From: Colwellia demingiae
GTDB lineage: Bacteria > Pseudomonadota > Gammaproteobacteria > Enterobacterales > Alteromonadaceae
NCBI RefSeq assembly: GCF_007954275.1
Contig: NZ_VOLT01000002.1
Span: forward strand, 62,001 to 126,000
Direction: 5' to 3'
Length of the DNA: 64,000 bases
The position numbers and the translations under genes were made by a program. Each line of letters starts with the position of its first letter. The stretch's first letter is position 1. The notes under the pieces were generated by a model. The model was not told where the DNA came from. It was given only the letters and a program-made list of their open reading frames with translations, and did not search any database. Shown piece by piece: positions 38,161 to 48,110 of the stretch.

Positions 38161-40238
38161 TATTGTTTATCTTCTGTTGATGTTGGCGGTTTAGGTAACT
38201 CTGTACCTTTGTCCTCAAGCTTCTGCTGATACTCATTAAATGACGGTGGTAAGGTTAGGTTATCTTGCCACTGCGGTAAGATTGGCATATTTTCATTACT
38301 CATTAATGACAAACCTTCCTCATGTTTTCGGATTTGATCCGCACGAATATAGTTATACTTAGATTCACTTATTTCTGTCATTAACGCAGAATCTCTAACA
38401 ATAGTGGCACGTAAAAACACCATTAAGTTACGTTTACGTGTGCTGTTGCTGGTTGATTTAAATAAGTGGCCAATTATTGGAATATCACCTAGGATTGGCA
38501 CTTTTTGAACGCTTTCTTGCACATCTTCATCAATTAAACCACCCAGTACTACTGTGTCACCACTTTCAGCCATCACGGTGGTTTTGATTTCTCTTTTGTT
38601 GATTGAGATATCAACACCCGTGGTACCACTGACTGAAGACACTTCTTGCTCAATAACCAATTGAACAGCATTACCTTCATTAACCTGTGGTGTTACACGA
38701 AGCTTAATGCCGACTTCTTGGCGGTCTACGGTTTGAAATGGGTTAGAGTTATTACTGCCCGTTTGAGAGCCCGTAATAATAGGCACTTCTTGACCCACAA
38801 TAAAATAGGCTTCTTCATTGTCTAAGGTAGTAATACTTGGCGTAGCAAGAATATTTGAATTGGTATCACTGCTGACCGCATTAACAATAGCGCCCCAATC
38901 ATTTTTAGCGATACCGAACATCATACCGCTGACATTGCCTAATACTTGTGCAAGGATACTATAATCACCGTCAGTCGAAGGGTTTGTTGTCGTTACAGGG
39001 TTACCATTTGAGTCAATAGTCGTAACGGTATTCCCTGGCTCTCCTTCTGCTGCTTGAACTCCTGCAGCAACCGAAGAAATGCTCGCAGGGCCATTAGTAA
39101 ACTGCGTAAAACCACCTGCTTCGTTATACCACTGAACACCTAAACTAACGCCGTCACTTTCAAACACTTCAACGATAATCGCTTCAACTAATACCTGAGC
39201 ACGACGCACATCTAATTGACGAATTACTGCTTCTAAAGAACGTAACATATCAGGTTGTGCGGTAATTACTAATGCATTGGTTGATTCATGCGCTTCAATA
39301 CTTACATCACGTTTTTTACTAGAACGTGTTTTTGTTTTCGCTGTCGTTGTTTCTGAAGCAATTGAGTCACTAACACCTTGTAGCACCTTAACTAAATCTT
39401 CAGCTTTTGAATACTTAAGGTAATACACGCGGGTATTACCGTTACTTTCTAATTCACTATCTAAACGTTTAACTAAACGTGCTACTCGCTCACGGGCTTT
39501 AACTTCGCCGCTAACAATGACACTGTTAGAACGGTCATCAGCAACAATTTTAGGAATTAAGAAAGTAGGTTGACCTGCTTTACCTCCTCTAGGTTTGTTC
39601 ATCGCCTCGATGATACGTACCATTTCACCCGCTGAAGCATACTTCAGTTTGATAATTTCAACATCTTGATCACCCGCTCTATCAACACGTTCAATAATTT
39701 TTACCAGCCGATTAACGGTTGAAGCGGTACCCGTTAACATAATCACGTTAGCAGGGTCGTAGTTAACTACATTACCACCACCCGCTTGGTCTGATAATTG
39801 TCGTAACAGTGGAACTAATTCACGTACCGTAACATTCTTCACTTCAACAACACGGGTAACCATCTCATCACCGATGATATTACTTTTATTACCTACAACA
39901 GGAATAGCCGCTGTTTTCGCGTCTTTATTACGAATAATTTTGACAATATTATTATCCATTTCAACGGCAGCATAGCCGTAGACTTCAAGGACATTGAGAA
40001 AGAATTGATAGTATTGTTTTTCCGATAACAAATCATAACTACGGACATTGATTTTTCCGCGTACATTGGGATCCACTATCATGGTTTTTTTCAAGTTTTT
40101 ACCAACGATATTTACAAACTCGGTAATTTCAGTGCCCTTAAAATTAGGAGAGTATTGAGCGGCACTTGCTTGACCAACCAAACATAAGCAATTGATGGTT
40201 ATCGCTGTCGTTAGAATGAGTAAAAACTTTTTCATCAT
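38160..40238 (-). CDS. gspD: Type II secretion outer-membrane secretin GspD
   Basis: GspD forms the T2SS exit channel. The 692-residue precursor has a signal peptide (about 1–27), the N0 domain ([20 protein letters not shown]), N1–N3 domains with [15 protein letters not shown] and [10 protein letters not shown], and the secretin core with [10 protein letters not shown] and [12 protein letters not shown]. The final S domain-like tail is present ([14 protein letters not shown]). A Thr/Ser/Lys loop occurs in N3. The gap of 187 nt to gspC holds a MITE-like element. Confidence 0.96.
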   Translation of the reverse strand: MMKKFLLILTTAITINCLCLVGQASAAQYSPNFKGTEITEFVNIVGKNLKKTMIVDPNVRGKINVRSYDLLSEKQYYQFFLNVLEVYGYAAVEMDNNIVKIIRNKDAKTAAIPVVGNKSNIIGDEMVTRVVEVKNVTVRELVPLLRQLSDQAGGGNVVNYDPANVIMLTGTASTVNRLVKIIERVDRAGDQDVEIIKLKYASAGEMVRIIEAMNKPRGGKAGQPTFLIPKIVADDRSNSVIVSGEVKARERVARLVKRLDSELESNGNTRVYYLKYSKAEDLVKVLQGVSDSIASETTTAKTKTRSSKKRDVSIEAHESTNALVITAQPDMLRSLEAVIRQLDVRRAQVLVEAIIVEVFESDGVSLGVQWYNEAGGFTQFTNGPASISSVAAGVQAAEGEPGNTVTTIDSNGNPVTTTNPSTDGDYSILAQVLGNVSGMMFGIAKNDWGAIVNAVSSDTNSNILATPSITTLDNEEAYFIVGQEVPIITGSQTGSNNSNPFQTVDRQEVGIKLRVTPQVNEGNAVQLVIEQEVSSVSGTTGVDISINKREIKTTVMAESGDTVVLGGLIDEDVQESVQKVPILGDIPIIGHLFKSTSNSTRKRNLMVFLRATIVRDSALMTEISESKYNYIRADQIRKHEEGLSLMSNENMPILPQWQDNLTLPPSFNEYQQKLEDKGTELPKPPTSTEDKQ

Positions 40239-40350
40239 TATGGGTATCTCTGCTTTATTATTTTATTAGATAATCTTTATTAGAAAATCATTAATCATTA
40301 ATCGATAATTGTATAGCGTAATTGTTACGATTATTAATTCGGTTAACCGA

Positions 40351-40423
40351 TATACCCGCTCCACTTGATTATCATTTGCTCAGGTTTCCTGAAACTAGCA
40401 TCTTCAAGTGGAACGGGTATATA
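40351..40423. repeat. MITE-like element, compact 73-bp copy (gspC–gspD gap)
   Basis: Ends are TATACCCGCTCCACTTG at 40351–40367 and CAAGTGGAACGGGTATA at 40407–40423, inverted repeats with one difference (C/T, G·U-compatible). Between them lies GCTCAGGTTTCCTGAAAC, which also occurs in the 315-bp copy and, inverted, at the window end. It ends 3 nt from the gspC stop codon. Transcribed, it would form a long hairpin inside the gsp mRNA. Confidence 0.85.
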
Positions 40424-40425
40424 TG

Positions 40426-41376
40426 TTAATCTAAACTAATCAGTATTTCAGTCAAATTACCTTGGCGATCGACCAGTAATGAAATATCACGCGCTTTTTT
40501 CATCTCTGCCATCGCTTGCATTGCCTGTGTCGGAGCAATTAAATCAAAACCATTCATTTGAACAGCAACATCACCTGCTTTTAAGCCCGAAAGTTTGAAA
40601 AATTCGGGTTTTTTACCTGGACGAAGTGTGTAACCTATTATATTTCCGTCTCTACGTTTCGGTGAAATTCGTAAATAGTCGCCTATTTTTGCCGGATCTT
40701 TAGAAAATTCAGTGCGCAGATTTTTCGCTGTTTCAGTTAATGCTTTATTATTTCTTTGGTCAACAACACCCAAACCTGAAGATTTTGGTCCTACAGTAGA
40801 TTGAGTTTTTCTTTGGCTTGTTTTATTAACAACTTCTCTTGCTGGCTGACTATAATCAAAGCCATCAAGCATCAAGGTTTCTAATCGACCCGAATGCTTA
40901 ATTATCACGCGGTCTATTAATACTTGTTCAAGATTAGCCCGTGTGCCAATGATGATATCGCCTATGCCATAAGTATCTTGCTGACCTTGATTTTCAATAA
41001 TCGCTGCAGCGATAGATTTATCATCACTTGCGACCAGACCCGTCAATATTAAATTTAGTTGGGTTTCAGGCACATTCGCCATTTCAATTTCAGATGTTTC
41101 ACCACTACTTTCATTATATTGACCAAACAGATTAAGCGATTGAATTTTAGCAACATCAATTGTCTTATTTACTTTATTAGGATTGAGGTTTTTGGCGTTG
41201 CTATTAATTGAAGAGTTTTGACTCGATTGTGTTTGTGATACAAGTGACCAAGTTATTTTTGCGCTTACATAAGCAATATAAACTAATAATAATGCCATCA
41301 CTATTTGCGCAACTCGTCGATGACCAAGTTGAGTGAATAATGATGTGAGCGCTGTCATGTTAGTGGGAAATACCAT
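40426..41376 (-). CDS. gspC: Type II secretion protein GspC
   Basis: The 316-residue protein has a membrane helix at about 21–41, the HR domain around 100–170 (LNLFGQYNESS, then LNLILTGLVASDDKSIAAAI) that binds GspD, and a C-terminal PDZ-like domain (GYTLRPGKKPEFFKLSGLKA, then GDVAVQMNGFDL). It is the first gene of gspC–N. A second ATG at 41358 is possible. The 278-nt region upstream, shared with hslR, should carry divergent promoters. Confidence 0.94.
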   Translation of the reverse strand: MVFPTNMTALTSLFTQLGHRRVAQIVMALLLVYIAYVSAKITWSLVSQTQSSQNSSINSNAKNLNPNKVNKTIDVAKIQSLNLFGQYNESSGETSEIEMANVPETQLNLILTGLVASDDKSIAAAIIENQGQQDTYGIGDIIIGTRANLEQVLIDRVIIKHSGRLETLMLDGFDYSQPAREVVNKTSQRKTQSTVGPKSSGLGVVDQRNNKALTETAKNLRTEFSKDPAKIGDYLRISPKRRDGNIIGYTLRPGKKPEFFKLSGLKAGDVAVQMNGFDLIAPTQAMQAMAEMKKARDISLLVDRQGNLTEILISLD

Positions 41377-41567
41377 AGCTACTTATATTGTTGTTATTTT
41401 AAATAATCTATTCATTTTTAGCCGCAGCCATATGTTAGATTTTTGTTAAGTAAACACGAATGATACTTGACCGCAAGGTTAGCAACAAGCCATAGCCCGA
41501 GTTTTTAAGCTCTTTGAGCAAATTAAATCGTAACTAAATAGTAATTAAGTCGCTTAGGCTAGATAAA

Positions 41568-41590
41568 TATACCCAAGCCAGTTGGGTATA
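41568..41590. repeat. Short perfect inverted repeat TATACCCAA…TTGGGTATA
   Basis: The 9-bp arms flank GCCAG, between the divergent gspC and hslR genes. Its first seven bases equal those of the MITE-like ends (TATACCC), so it may be a solo remnant; it could also be a regulator site or small hairpin in the hslR leader. Confidence 0.6.
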
Positions 41591-41654
41591 CAAGGTTGTA
41601 TTGTTAATTTTCAGACCAATATCTTTCATATAAGTTCCAGCTTTCAGGTTTATT

Positions 41655-42059
41655 ATGTCAACAAGTCAAGATCCTCAAAAAAAGCCAATTCGCTTAGACA
41701 AATGGCTTTGGGCTGCAAGATTCTATCGAACCCGCGCTATTGCTAAACAGATGATTGATGGCGGAAAAATTTTTTATAATGGTCAGCGTACTAAGTCGGG
41801 AAAAGCCGTCTCAATCGGTGATATAATAAAAATCAGACAAGGATTTGAAGAAAAAGAAGTCACCGTTATCGCATTAGCTGACAAACGCAGTGACGCTACT
41901 TTTGCTCAAACCTTATATCAAGAAAGTAAACAAAGTATTGAAACCCGTGATAAAAATGCCCTAGCACGTAAGCAAGGTATTCTCCTTAGCCCTGCTAGTG
42001 TTACTAAACCAGATAAAAAACAACGTAGAAAACTACGTGAATTTAAAGAAAGGATCTAA
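41655..42059 (+). CDS. hslR: Heat shock protein 15 (Hsp15), S4 RNA-binding protein
   Basis: Hsp15 binds stalled 50S subunits that still carry peptidyl-tRNA. The 134-residue protein has an S4 domain at about 12–75 (IRLDKWLWAARFYRTRAIA, then IDGGKIFYNGQ) and a basic tail (KPDKKQRRKLREFKERI). It lies five bases upstream of hslO, the usual E. coli and Shewanella pair, and is divergent from gspC. Confidence 0.95.
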   Translation: MSTSQDPQKKPIRLDKWLWAARFYRTRAIAKQMIDGGKIFYNGQRTKSGKAVSIGDIIKIRQGFEEKEVTVIALADKRSDATFAQTLYQESKQSIETRDKNALARKQGILLSPASVTKPDKKQRRKLREFKERI

Positions 42060-42064
42060 TTGCC

Positions 42065-42937
42065 ATGAGCCAATTCAATGTATTAAATCGCTACTTATTT
42101 ACCGATGCCCATGCCCGTGGTGAACTCGTAAAATTAAGTAGTAGCTTTGAAAGTATTATTAAAAACCATAATTATCCTGTCGGTGTAGAAAAACTACTTG
42201 GTGAGCTACTTTGTGCGACTTGCCTATTAACCGCGACCCTCAAGTTTGAGGGTGATATTACCGTGCAATTGCAAGGTGATGGCCCTGTTGGTTATATGTC
42301 GGTTAGCGGCAACAACAAGCAACAAATGCGTGGCATTGCCAAAATGGCAGAAGAAACGTCAGCTGATACTCTGCAAACGTTAATTGGTAAAGGCACTATG
42401 ATTATCACTATTCGCCCTACTGCTGGCGAAGCCTATCAGGGTGTTGTTGCTTTAGATGAAGAGAGCCTTGCCGATTGTTTAGCGCATTATTTTGATGTTT
42501 CAGAGCAAATACCTACTAAAATTTGGTTGTTTTGTGATACTGAACAGCAATTAGCCGCCGGTGCTTTAGTGCAATTATTACCTGATGGCGACGGAAGTAC
42601 TGAAAACAAAGAACAACAGCAAAGTGACTTTGAACATTTGTGTCAGCTCACTAATACCATTAAAAGTGAAGAAGTCTTTTCATTAGAAGCTGAAGCATTG
42701 CTTTATCGTTTATATCACCAAGAGCAGGTCAATATATTTGAGCCACAAATGGTTAGCTATCTGTGTGGCTGTTCTGCTGATAAATGTTTATCGGCAATAT
42801 CGCAAATTGAACCAAGTGAAATTAAAGCGATATTAGCAGAGCAAGGAAAAATTTCGATGACCTGTGATTACTGTATCACTACTTATGATTTTGATGAACT
42901 AAGCTTAAAAAGTTTCATTTCGAAAGTTAATCATTAA
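42065..42937 (+). CDS. hslO: Redox-regulated chaperone Hsp33
   Basis: Hsp33 is a holdase switched on by oxidation. The 290-residue protein has the N-terminal dimerisation domain, a linker and the C-terminal zinc site with CGC and CDYC (four Cys near 237, 239, 270 and 273). SDFEHLCQLTNTIKSEEVFS and YLCGCSADKC are conserved. It is in an operon with hslR. Confidence 0.96.
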   Translation: MSQFNVLNRYLFTDAHARGELVKLSSSFESIIKNHNYPVGVEKLLGELLCATCLLTATLKFEGDITVQLQGDGPVGYMSVSGNNKQQMRGIAKMAEETSADTLQTLIGKGTMIITIRPTAGEAYQGVVALDEESLADCLAHYFDVSEQIPTKIWLFCDTEQQLAAGALVQLLPDGDGSTENKEQQQSDFEHLCQLTNTIKSEEVFSLEAEALLYRLYHQEQVNIFEPQMVSYLCGCSADKCLSAISQIEPSEIKAILAEQGKISMTCDYCITTYDFDELSLKSFISKVNH

Positions 42938-42979
42938 AAAAAGCACCCTTTTTGTAGCAATAATCAATCAAAACCCGCA

Positions 42980-43019
42980 CTATTAATTATCACTTATTCC
43001 ATAAAGTGATAATTAATAG
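42980..43019. repeat. Perfect 16-bp inverted repeat downstream of hslO
   Basis: CTATTAATTATCACTT at 42980–42995 and AAGTGATAATTAATAG at 43004–43019 are exact reverse complements around ATTCCATA. It has little GC and no T-run, so it is not a classical terminator. It lies 42 nt after the hslO stop and may be an mRNA 3'-end hairpin or a DNA-binding site. Confidence 0.85.
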
Positions 43020-43117
43020 CTAACCAGTCCCTCCCTACACCCCCTTAATTACCTGACTTGATGAATAAAGGAGCGAAATAAACGTAACTTTCATGGTAAC
43101 CATTCATGCTATTTATA

Positions 43118-43131
43118 GTGAAAACTTTCAC
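43118..43131. promoter_or_regulatory. Candidate operator GTGAAA-AC-TTTCAC upstream of pckA
   Basis: The palindrome has six-base arms. A second copy with the same TGAAAACTTTCA core occurs at 43195–43210. The regulator was not identified. Confidence 0.45.
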
Positions 43132-43194
43132 AATAAACTATTTTTTACTTTCGTTTTGTTCGCTATTACCCTAAAATACCCCCAATAATGACAG

Positions 43195-43210
43195 CATGAA
43201 AACTTTCATG
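43195..43210. promoter_or_regulatory. Candidate operator CATGAAA-AC-TTTCATG upstream of pckA
   Basis: The palindrome has seven-base arms and its centre is 78 bp from that of the site at 43118–43131, about 70 bp before the pckA start. The spacing is close to a whole number of helical turns, which would suit cooperative binding or looping. Confidence 0.45.
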
Positions 43211-43271
43211 ACTTGCTTCATTAATCGACTTACTTAAATTAAAATTTGTCATACTTAGGAGTGAATTTGCT

Positions 43272-44882
43272 ATGACCGCCCCGAAAAACTCAATTGATTT
43301 GTCACAATACGGCATCGACGATGTTAACGAAGTTGTTTATAACCCATCGTATGAGTTACTTTTTAGTGAAGAAACTAAAGCTGGCCTTGATGGCTTTGAT
43401 AAAGGCATAGTAACTGAGCTTGGTGCAGTTAATGTAGACACGGGGATATTTACCGGTCGCTCTCCTAAAGATAAGTATATTGTTCGCGATGATGTAACTC
43501 GCGATACAGTGTGGTGGTCTGATCAAGGTAAAAATGATAATAAAGCTATGACTCCTGAAACATGGGATCACTTAAAAGGCTTAGTAACCACACAACTTTC
43601 TGGTCAACGTTTATTTGTTGTTGATACTTATTGTGGTGCTGATGAAGCAACACGCTTAAAAGTACGCTTCATTACTCAAGTAGCTTGGCAGGCACATTTC
43701 GTTAAGAATATGTTCATTCGCCCTACTGATGCAGAGCTTGAAAACTATGAACCTGATTTCGTGGTAATGAATGGCGCGAAAACAGTTAATGATAAATGGG
43801 AAGAGCAAGGTTTAAACTCAGAAAACTTTGTTGCTTTCAACTTAACTGAAAAAATTCAATTGATTGGCGGTACTTGGTACGGCGGCGAGATGAAAAAAGG
43901 TATGTTCTCAATGATGAACTACTACCTTCCATTACAAGGTATTGCTTCAATGCATTGTAGTGCAAACGTTGGTGAAGATGGTGACACTGCTATCTTCTTT
44001 GGTTTGTCTGGCACAGGTAAAACAACACTTTCTACCGATCCTAAACGTCAACTTATCGGTGATGATGAACACGGTTGGGATGACAATGGTGTATTTAACT
44101 TTGAAGGTGGCTGTTACGCTAAAACAATCAACCTAAGTAAAGAAAATGAACCTGATATTTACAATGCCATTCGTCGTGACGCTTTACTAGAAAACGTTAC
44201 TGTTGATGCAAATGGTAAAATCGATTTTGATGATAATTCAAAAACAGAAAACACACGTGTTTCTTACCCAATTCATCATATTGATAACATTGTTAAGCAT
44301 ATTTCACGTGCTGGCCACGCGAAAAAAGTTATTTTCTTAACGGCTGATGCTTTTGGTGTTTTACCACCAGTAGCTAAATTAACTCCAGAGCAAACAGAAT
44401 ATTACTTCCTTTCAGGATTTACGGCTAAATTAGCGGGTACTGAACGTGGTATTACTGAACCAACACCAACTTTCTCAAGTTGTTTTGGTGCGGCTTTCTT
44501 AAGCTTACACCCTACACAATACGCAGAAGTTTTACATAAGCGTATGGATGATGCAGGCGCTGAAGCTTACCTTGTAAATACTGGCTGGAATGGTACTGGC
44601 AAACGAATTTCTATCAAAGCAACACGTGCTATTATCGATGCAATATTAGATGGTTCAATTGATAATGCTGAAACTGAAATCGTTCCGTTTTTCAACTTAG
44701 AAGTACCTAAAGTAATTGATGGTGTTGAAGGTGATATCCTTGATCCTCGCAATACTTATGAAGATGCAAGTATTTGGAATGATAAAGCGGTGGATTTAGC
44801 GAAACGTTTTGTTAATAACTTTGAGAAGTTTACAGATACTGATAACGGTAAAGCACTTGTTGCTGCTGGTCCTCAGTTATAA
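43272..44882 (+). CDS. pckA: Phosphoenolpyruvate carboxykinase (ATP)
   Basis: PckA converts oxaloacetate and ATP to PEP, CO2 and ADP, the first step of gluconeogenesis. The 536-residue length matches the family. Walker A GLSGTGKT lies at 244–251; the metal-binding Asp box is in [11 protein letters not shown], and the PEPCK region in [12 protein letters not shown]. The N-terminal [10 protein letters not shown] substrate loop and the C-terminal [12 protein letters not shown] are intact. The ribosome site TAGGAG is well placed. It ends at a bidirectional terminator shared with envZ. Confidence 0.98.
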   Translation: MTAPKNSIDLSQYGIDDVNEVVYNPSYELLFSEETKAGLDGFDKGIVTELGAVNVDTGIFTGRSPKDKYIVRDDVTRDTVWWSDQGKNDNKAMTPETWDHLKGLVTTQLSGQRLFVVDTYCGADEATRLKVRFITQVAWQAHFVKNMFIRPTDAELENYEPDFVVMNGAKTVNDKWEEQGLNSENFVAFNLTEKIQLIGGTWYGGEMKKGMFSMMNYYLPLQGIASMHCSANVGEDGDTAIFFGLSGTGKTTLSTDPKRQLIGDDEHGWDDNGVFNFEGGCYAKTINLSKENEPDIYNAIRRDALLENVTVDANGKIDFDDNSKTENTRVSYPIHHIDNIVKHISRAGHAKKVIFLTADAFGVLPPVAKLTPEQTEYYFLSGFTAKLAGTERGITEPTPTFSSCFGAAFLSLHPTQYAEVLHKRMDDAGAEAYLVNTGWNGTGKRISIKATRAIIDAILDGSIDNAETEIVPFFNLEVPKVIDGVEGDILDPRNTYEDASIWNDKAVDLAKRFVNNFEKFTDTDNGKALVAAGPQL

Positions 44883-44894
44883 AGAAATGAGTTC

Positions 44895-44965
44895 AAGGCT
44901 ATTACTGAAATAGCCTTATTCAAGAGACAATAAAGCCAGATGTTAAATTATTAACATCTGGCTTT
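44895..44965. terminator. Tandem hairpins: bidirectional terminator between pckA and envZ
   Basis: The first stem is AAGGCTATT/AATAGCCTT (44895–44917). The second, AAAGCCAGATGTTAA-ATTA-TTAACATCTGGCTTT at 44932–44965, is a perfect 15-bp stem followed by TTATT on the plus strand, and by ATTG on the minus strand. The two genes converge here. Confidence 0.85.
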
Positions 44966-44995
44966 TTATTACCTAAAATTAAGTAAACTGATAAG

Positions 44996-46288
44996 TTATT
45001 TAAACACTAGAGGAAGGTAAACTTTTGCCTGTAAGCCGCCAGATGGCTTGTTAGAGAGCTTAACTTTACCGCCATGAGTATCAACGATACGCTTTATAAT
45101 AGCTAAACCCAGACCGCTGCCTTCTGTTCCTCTAGCAGTGTCCCCTTGAGTAAAAGGTTGAAATAATCGTTCAATATCAGCCTCAGGAATACCTGCACCA
45201 TTATCACTGACAATGAAGAAGGCATAGTCTTTTTCTACTCCCGTGAATACTTCAATTTCATCAGTGGTATAACGAATGGCATTTTGCACTAAATTTGCCA
45301 ACGCGCGTCTAACGGCCACGTGACGTAAAGGGATTTTAGCGCATTCGCCCGGATGAAAAGTTATTACTCTATCAATTGGTGTTTCAACGTTCAGCACTTC
45401 ATCAACTAAAAGGTTTAAATCACCGAGTTCTGCTTTATCTTTTGAGTCATGACGAATGTAATCAATAAATTGATCAATAATATTATTCATATCATCAATA
45501 TCGGTTTCAATACCTTCTTTAAGAAAGTCATCTGACTCATTCATCATTTCACTAGCTAAACGTATACGGGTCAAAGGCGTACGTAAGTCGTGAGAAATAC
45601 CCGCCATTAATAAATTACGATCTTCTTCGAGTTGCTTAATGCCTTTAGACATATGATTAAAGGCTTGCGTTACCGCCATAACCTCTGAGGTACCGCGCTC
45701 AATAAGTGGATCAGGAAAATCACCTCGTCCAACATCTTCTGCCGCTATCTCTAGTGACTTTAACGGTCGATTGAGCTGTCGTACAAAAACCCAACCGCCC
45801 ATAACACTTAATAAACCGATGACAACCATAAAGAATATTAACGGCGAGAAACTTCCTTTCTCCATACCTATTAGCGGAATTTTTACCCAGAGGTGTGGTG
45901 CCTGAGGTGCTCGTATCCAAAAAAGATACTCATCGCCTTGAGAAATTCTCACTTCAGCAGGCCCACCAAGCAATGCGGACATTTGTTCAGAGCGATAAGG
46001 ATATAATCCCGCATTGGCTAAACCAAACTTGTAGGCATCTTCTTCACGATAAACACCAATACCCGTTTCATTATGAAATGCCTTTGCCATTTTCGGGCTT
46101 AACTTGGCATCATTGATATCAATGAAAACAACACGTACCTGTTTAGCCAACAGTTGATTTATTTGTTGCTGGTTTGGCTCAATAACATAGAGCGCAAAAG
46201 AAATGTAGGAAACGATTTGATTGATAAAAAGTAAAAAACCTATCAATAAAACCGTTTGTCCAAAAGCACTGCGTGGCAATATTTTCAT
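44996..46288 (-). CDS. envZ: Osmosensor histidine kinase EnvZ
   Basis: The 430-residue kinase has two membrane helices (about 11–33 and 149–168), a HAMP domain (about 168–220), the H box [13 protein letters not shown] with phospho-accepting His233, the N box [10 protein letters not shown] and the G boxes DNGAGIPE and GSGLGLAI. It phosphorylates OmpR, which lies 23 nt upstream. Confidence 0.95.
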   Translation of the reverse strand: MKILPRSAFGQTVLLIGFLLFINQIVSYISFALYVIEPNQQQINQLLAKQVRVVFIDINDAKLSPKMAKAFHNETGIGVYREEDAYKFGLANAGLYPYRSEQMSALLGGPAEVRISQGDEYLFWIRAPQAPHLWVKIPLIGMEKGSFSPLIFFMVVIGLLSVMGGWVFVRQLNRPLKSLEIAAEDVGRGDFPDPLIERGTSEVMAVTQAFNHMSKGIKQLEEDRNLLMAGISHDLRTPLTRIRLASEMMNESDDFLKEGIETDIDDMNNIIDQFIDYIRHDSKDKAELGDLNLLVDEVLNVETPIDRVITFHPGECAKIPLRHVAVRRALANLVQNAIRYTTDEIEVFTGVEKDYAFFIVSDNGAGIPEADIERLFQPFTQGDTARGTEGSGLGLAIIKRIVDTHGGKVKLSNKPSGGLQAKVYLPLVFK

Positions 46289-46311
46289 ATATATAACTTA
46301 ACTTGAAAGAA

Positions 46312-47034
46312 CTAAGCTGGACTACCATCGGGAACAAAGACATAACCTAAGCCCCAAACCGTTTGTAAATATCTTGGCTTAGCTGGGTCTTCTTCAAGCA
46401 TTCGACGTAACCGAGATACTTGCACATCGATACTACGCTCCAGTGCTGAGTAATCTCTACCACGTGCAAGATTCATCAATTTATCACGGGATAATGGCTC
46501 TCTAGGATGAGTAACTAATGCTTTAAGTACAGCAAATTCACCACTGGTTAAGGGCATGCTTAAATCGTCTTTTTGCATTTCACGGGTCGCTAAATTCAGG
46601 TGGTAACCACCGAAGCTAATAATGTTCTCTTCTAAAGCAGGTGCTCCAGGAGCTTCTTGAGTACGACGACGTAATACGGCTTTAATGCGAGCAAGTAACT
46701 CTCTCGGGTTAAAGGGCTTAGGCATATAATCATCTGCACCTAGCTCTAAACCAATAATACGGTCAACTTCATCACCTTTAGCAGTTAACATTACAATCGG
46801 AATGTTATTGGAGTTTTGACGTAAGCGACGACAAATTGACAAACCATCTTCGCCGGGTAACATTAAATCAAGTACTAATAAATGAAAGTTTTCACGTTCA
46901 AGAAGACGATCCATTTGTTCTGAATTAGCAGCACTTCGAACCGTAAACCCTTGTTCAACCAAATAACGCTCTAATAATGAGCGTAAACGCATATCATCAT
47001 CTACTACTAAAATTTTAGGTGTTTCTTGAGTCAT
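46312..47034 (-). CDS. ompR: Response regulator OmpR
   Basis: The 240-residue protein has a receiver domain with acidic pocket VVDDD, phospho-acceptor Asp56 in LLVLDLMLPGEDG and Lys in MPKPFNPREL, then a winged-helix DNA-binding domain (about 135–235) with RSIDVQVSRLRRMLEED and the YLQTVWGLGYVF end. It regulates porins in response to osmolarity in E. coli. It forms an operon with envZ. Confidence 0.96.
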   Translation of the reverse strand: MTQETPKILVVDDDMRLRSLLERYLVEQGFTVRSAANSEQMDRLLERENFHLLVLDLMLPGEDGLSICRRLRQNSNNIPIVMLTAKGDEVDRIIGLELGADDYMPKPFNPRELLARIKAVLRRRTQEAPGAPALEENIISFGGYHLNLATREMQKDDLSMPLTSGEFAVLKALVTHPREPLSRDKLMNLARGRDYSALERSIDVQVSRLRRMLEEDPAKPRYLQTVWGLGYVFVPDGSPA

Positions 47035-47178
47035 ATGTTATTTCACCTTGCTCGGTTTGTTTTTTATTATAAATATTTACCCGTTACTATAAGTGATATT
47101 GCTTACAATAAGAAACTGGCAAAAGTAAAAGACCCTAAGTATTTGTTACAATTTATGTAATTCTTAACTTAGTGTAGA

Positions 47179-47697
47179 TTATTTTAAATAGTGAATACTT
47201 TGCTCTGTTACACATTGAGTAAAACTTTTCTTGCGCTCACTGTGTGAAAGGGAAGATACCGCTTGTTTAACTAATGTCATCTTTTGATCTCGCTCTGCTT
47301 TCGGTAAATGAGCCAGTTGTTCTTGAAAGCAACCAAATAAACCAAAGTTTAATGCCACATCTGATTGCATAGTATCTTCACCTAAACAGCTTCCAAGCTT
47401 TTCAGCCAAGGTGTTTTTATCCATTCCAGTGATTAAGTAGCTTAACTTATAGTCGACTTTATCGAACTTCCTCTCCTGATTACACATGAAAAACATATCT
47501 GCAACCGCAACAATAGGGATTAATTGTTGATGTTGTTTACTAAAGCGTTTTTTTAACCATTCATTATGAGCCTGCTCATTGGTAGGATTAACATCAACGG
47601 AAGTGCTTGTTGAATTTACCGAATAAAGCCACCATGCTTGGCTGGGTAAAGCGTAACAAGTAAACACGACTAATAACAATTTTAACAGTATTTTCAT
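47179..47697 (-). CDS. Small secreted protein of unknown function with four cysteines
   Basis: The 172-residue protein has a signal peptide cleaved after SQA (about residue 21). The mature part contains four cysteines in MCNQE, GSCLG, FGCFQ and TQCVT, which could form two disulfides, and is mostly helical. No family is recognised. It lies upstream of the ompR promoter region in the same direction, separated by 144 nt from ompR. It could be related to envelope stress, but nothing in the sequence shows this. Confidence 0.7.
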   Translation of the reverse strand: MKILLKLLLVVFTCYALPSQAWWLYSVNSTSTSVDVNPTNEQAHNEWLKKRFSKQHQQLIPIVAVADMFFMCNQERKFDKVDYKLSYLITGMDKNTLAEKLGSCLGEDTMQSDVALNFGLFGCFQEQLAHLPKAERDQKMTLVKQAVSSLSHSERKKSFTQCVTEQSIHYLK

Positions 47698-47762
47698 ATA
47701 ACTAGGCTCTAACAGTAGGATTTATCTCTCTTGATATATTGTGCAACACAGCTAAAACTAAG

Positions 47763-48077
47763 TATATACCCGTTCCACTTGAAGATGCAGAATTCAGCTT
47801 GAATTATAAACGTTTTTAGACAAGGCATTGATTGAAGATAATGGTTATTCCCTTGTCGAAATCAATAACATAGTATAAAACGTTTATAAACCAGCCCGTT
47901 GGGGTAAACTGAGCAAAACATATCCGTCGTTACATTTTTTTTAAGGACGCTACATGGATGTAGCTTATTAGAGAATGCAGGAGCATATTCTCCTGAATGA
48001 CCATTAACAAAAAATGTGCATTGATTATGATCCGCTCAGGTTTCCTGAAACGAGCATCTTCAGGTGGAACGGGTATA
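47763..48077. repeat. MITE-like element, longest copy (about 315 bp)
   Basis: The ends are TATACCCGTTCCACTTGAAG (from 47765) and the inverted CTTCAGGTGGAACGGGTATA (to 48076). The left ~130 nt matches the truncated copy at 29964–30090; the right ~50 nt matches the copies at 40351 and 63951. Inside are two perfect small hairpins, GCTACAT-GG-ATGTAGC near 47949 and CAGGAG-CATATT-CTCCTG near 47980. No transposase is encoded, so it would depend on one elsewhere. It fills most of the 413-nt gap before the thioredoxin gene and ends 33 nt from its ATG. Confidence 0.85.
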
Positions 48078-48110
48078 ATTAACTTATGTTTAAAAAATGT
48101 AGGAAGTAAT

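Larger units (their letters stand above)
42938..43271 (+). promoter_or_regulatory. hslO–pckA gap: pckA leader with operators and inverted repeat
   Basis: This 334-nt gap contains no gene. It holds the perfect 16-bp inverted repeat at 42980–43019 and two TGAAAACTTTCA-centred palindromes at 43118–43131 and 43195–43210, 78 bp apart. The pckA ribosome site TAGGAG lies at 43256–43261. No clear -35/-10 pair was chosen. Confidence 0.5.
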
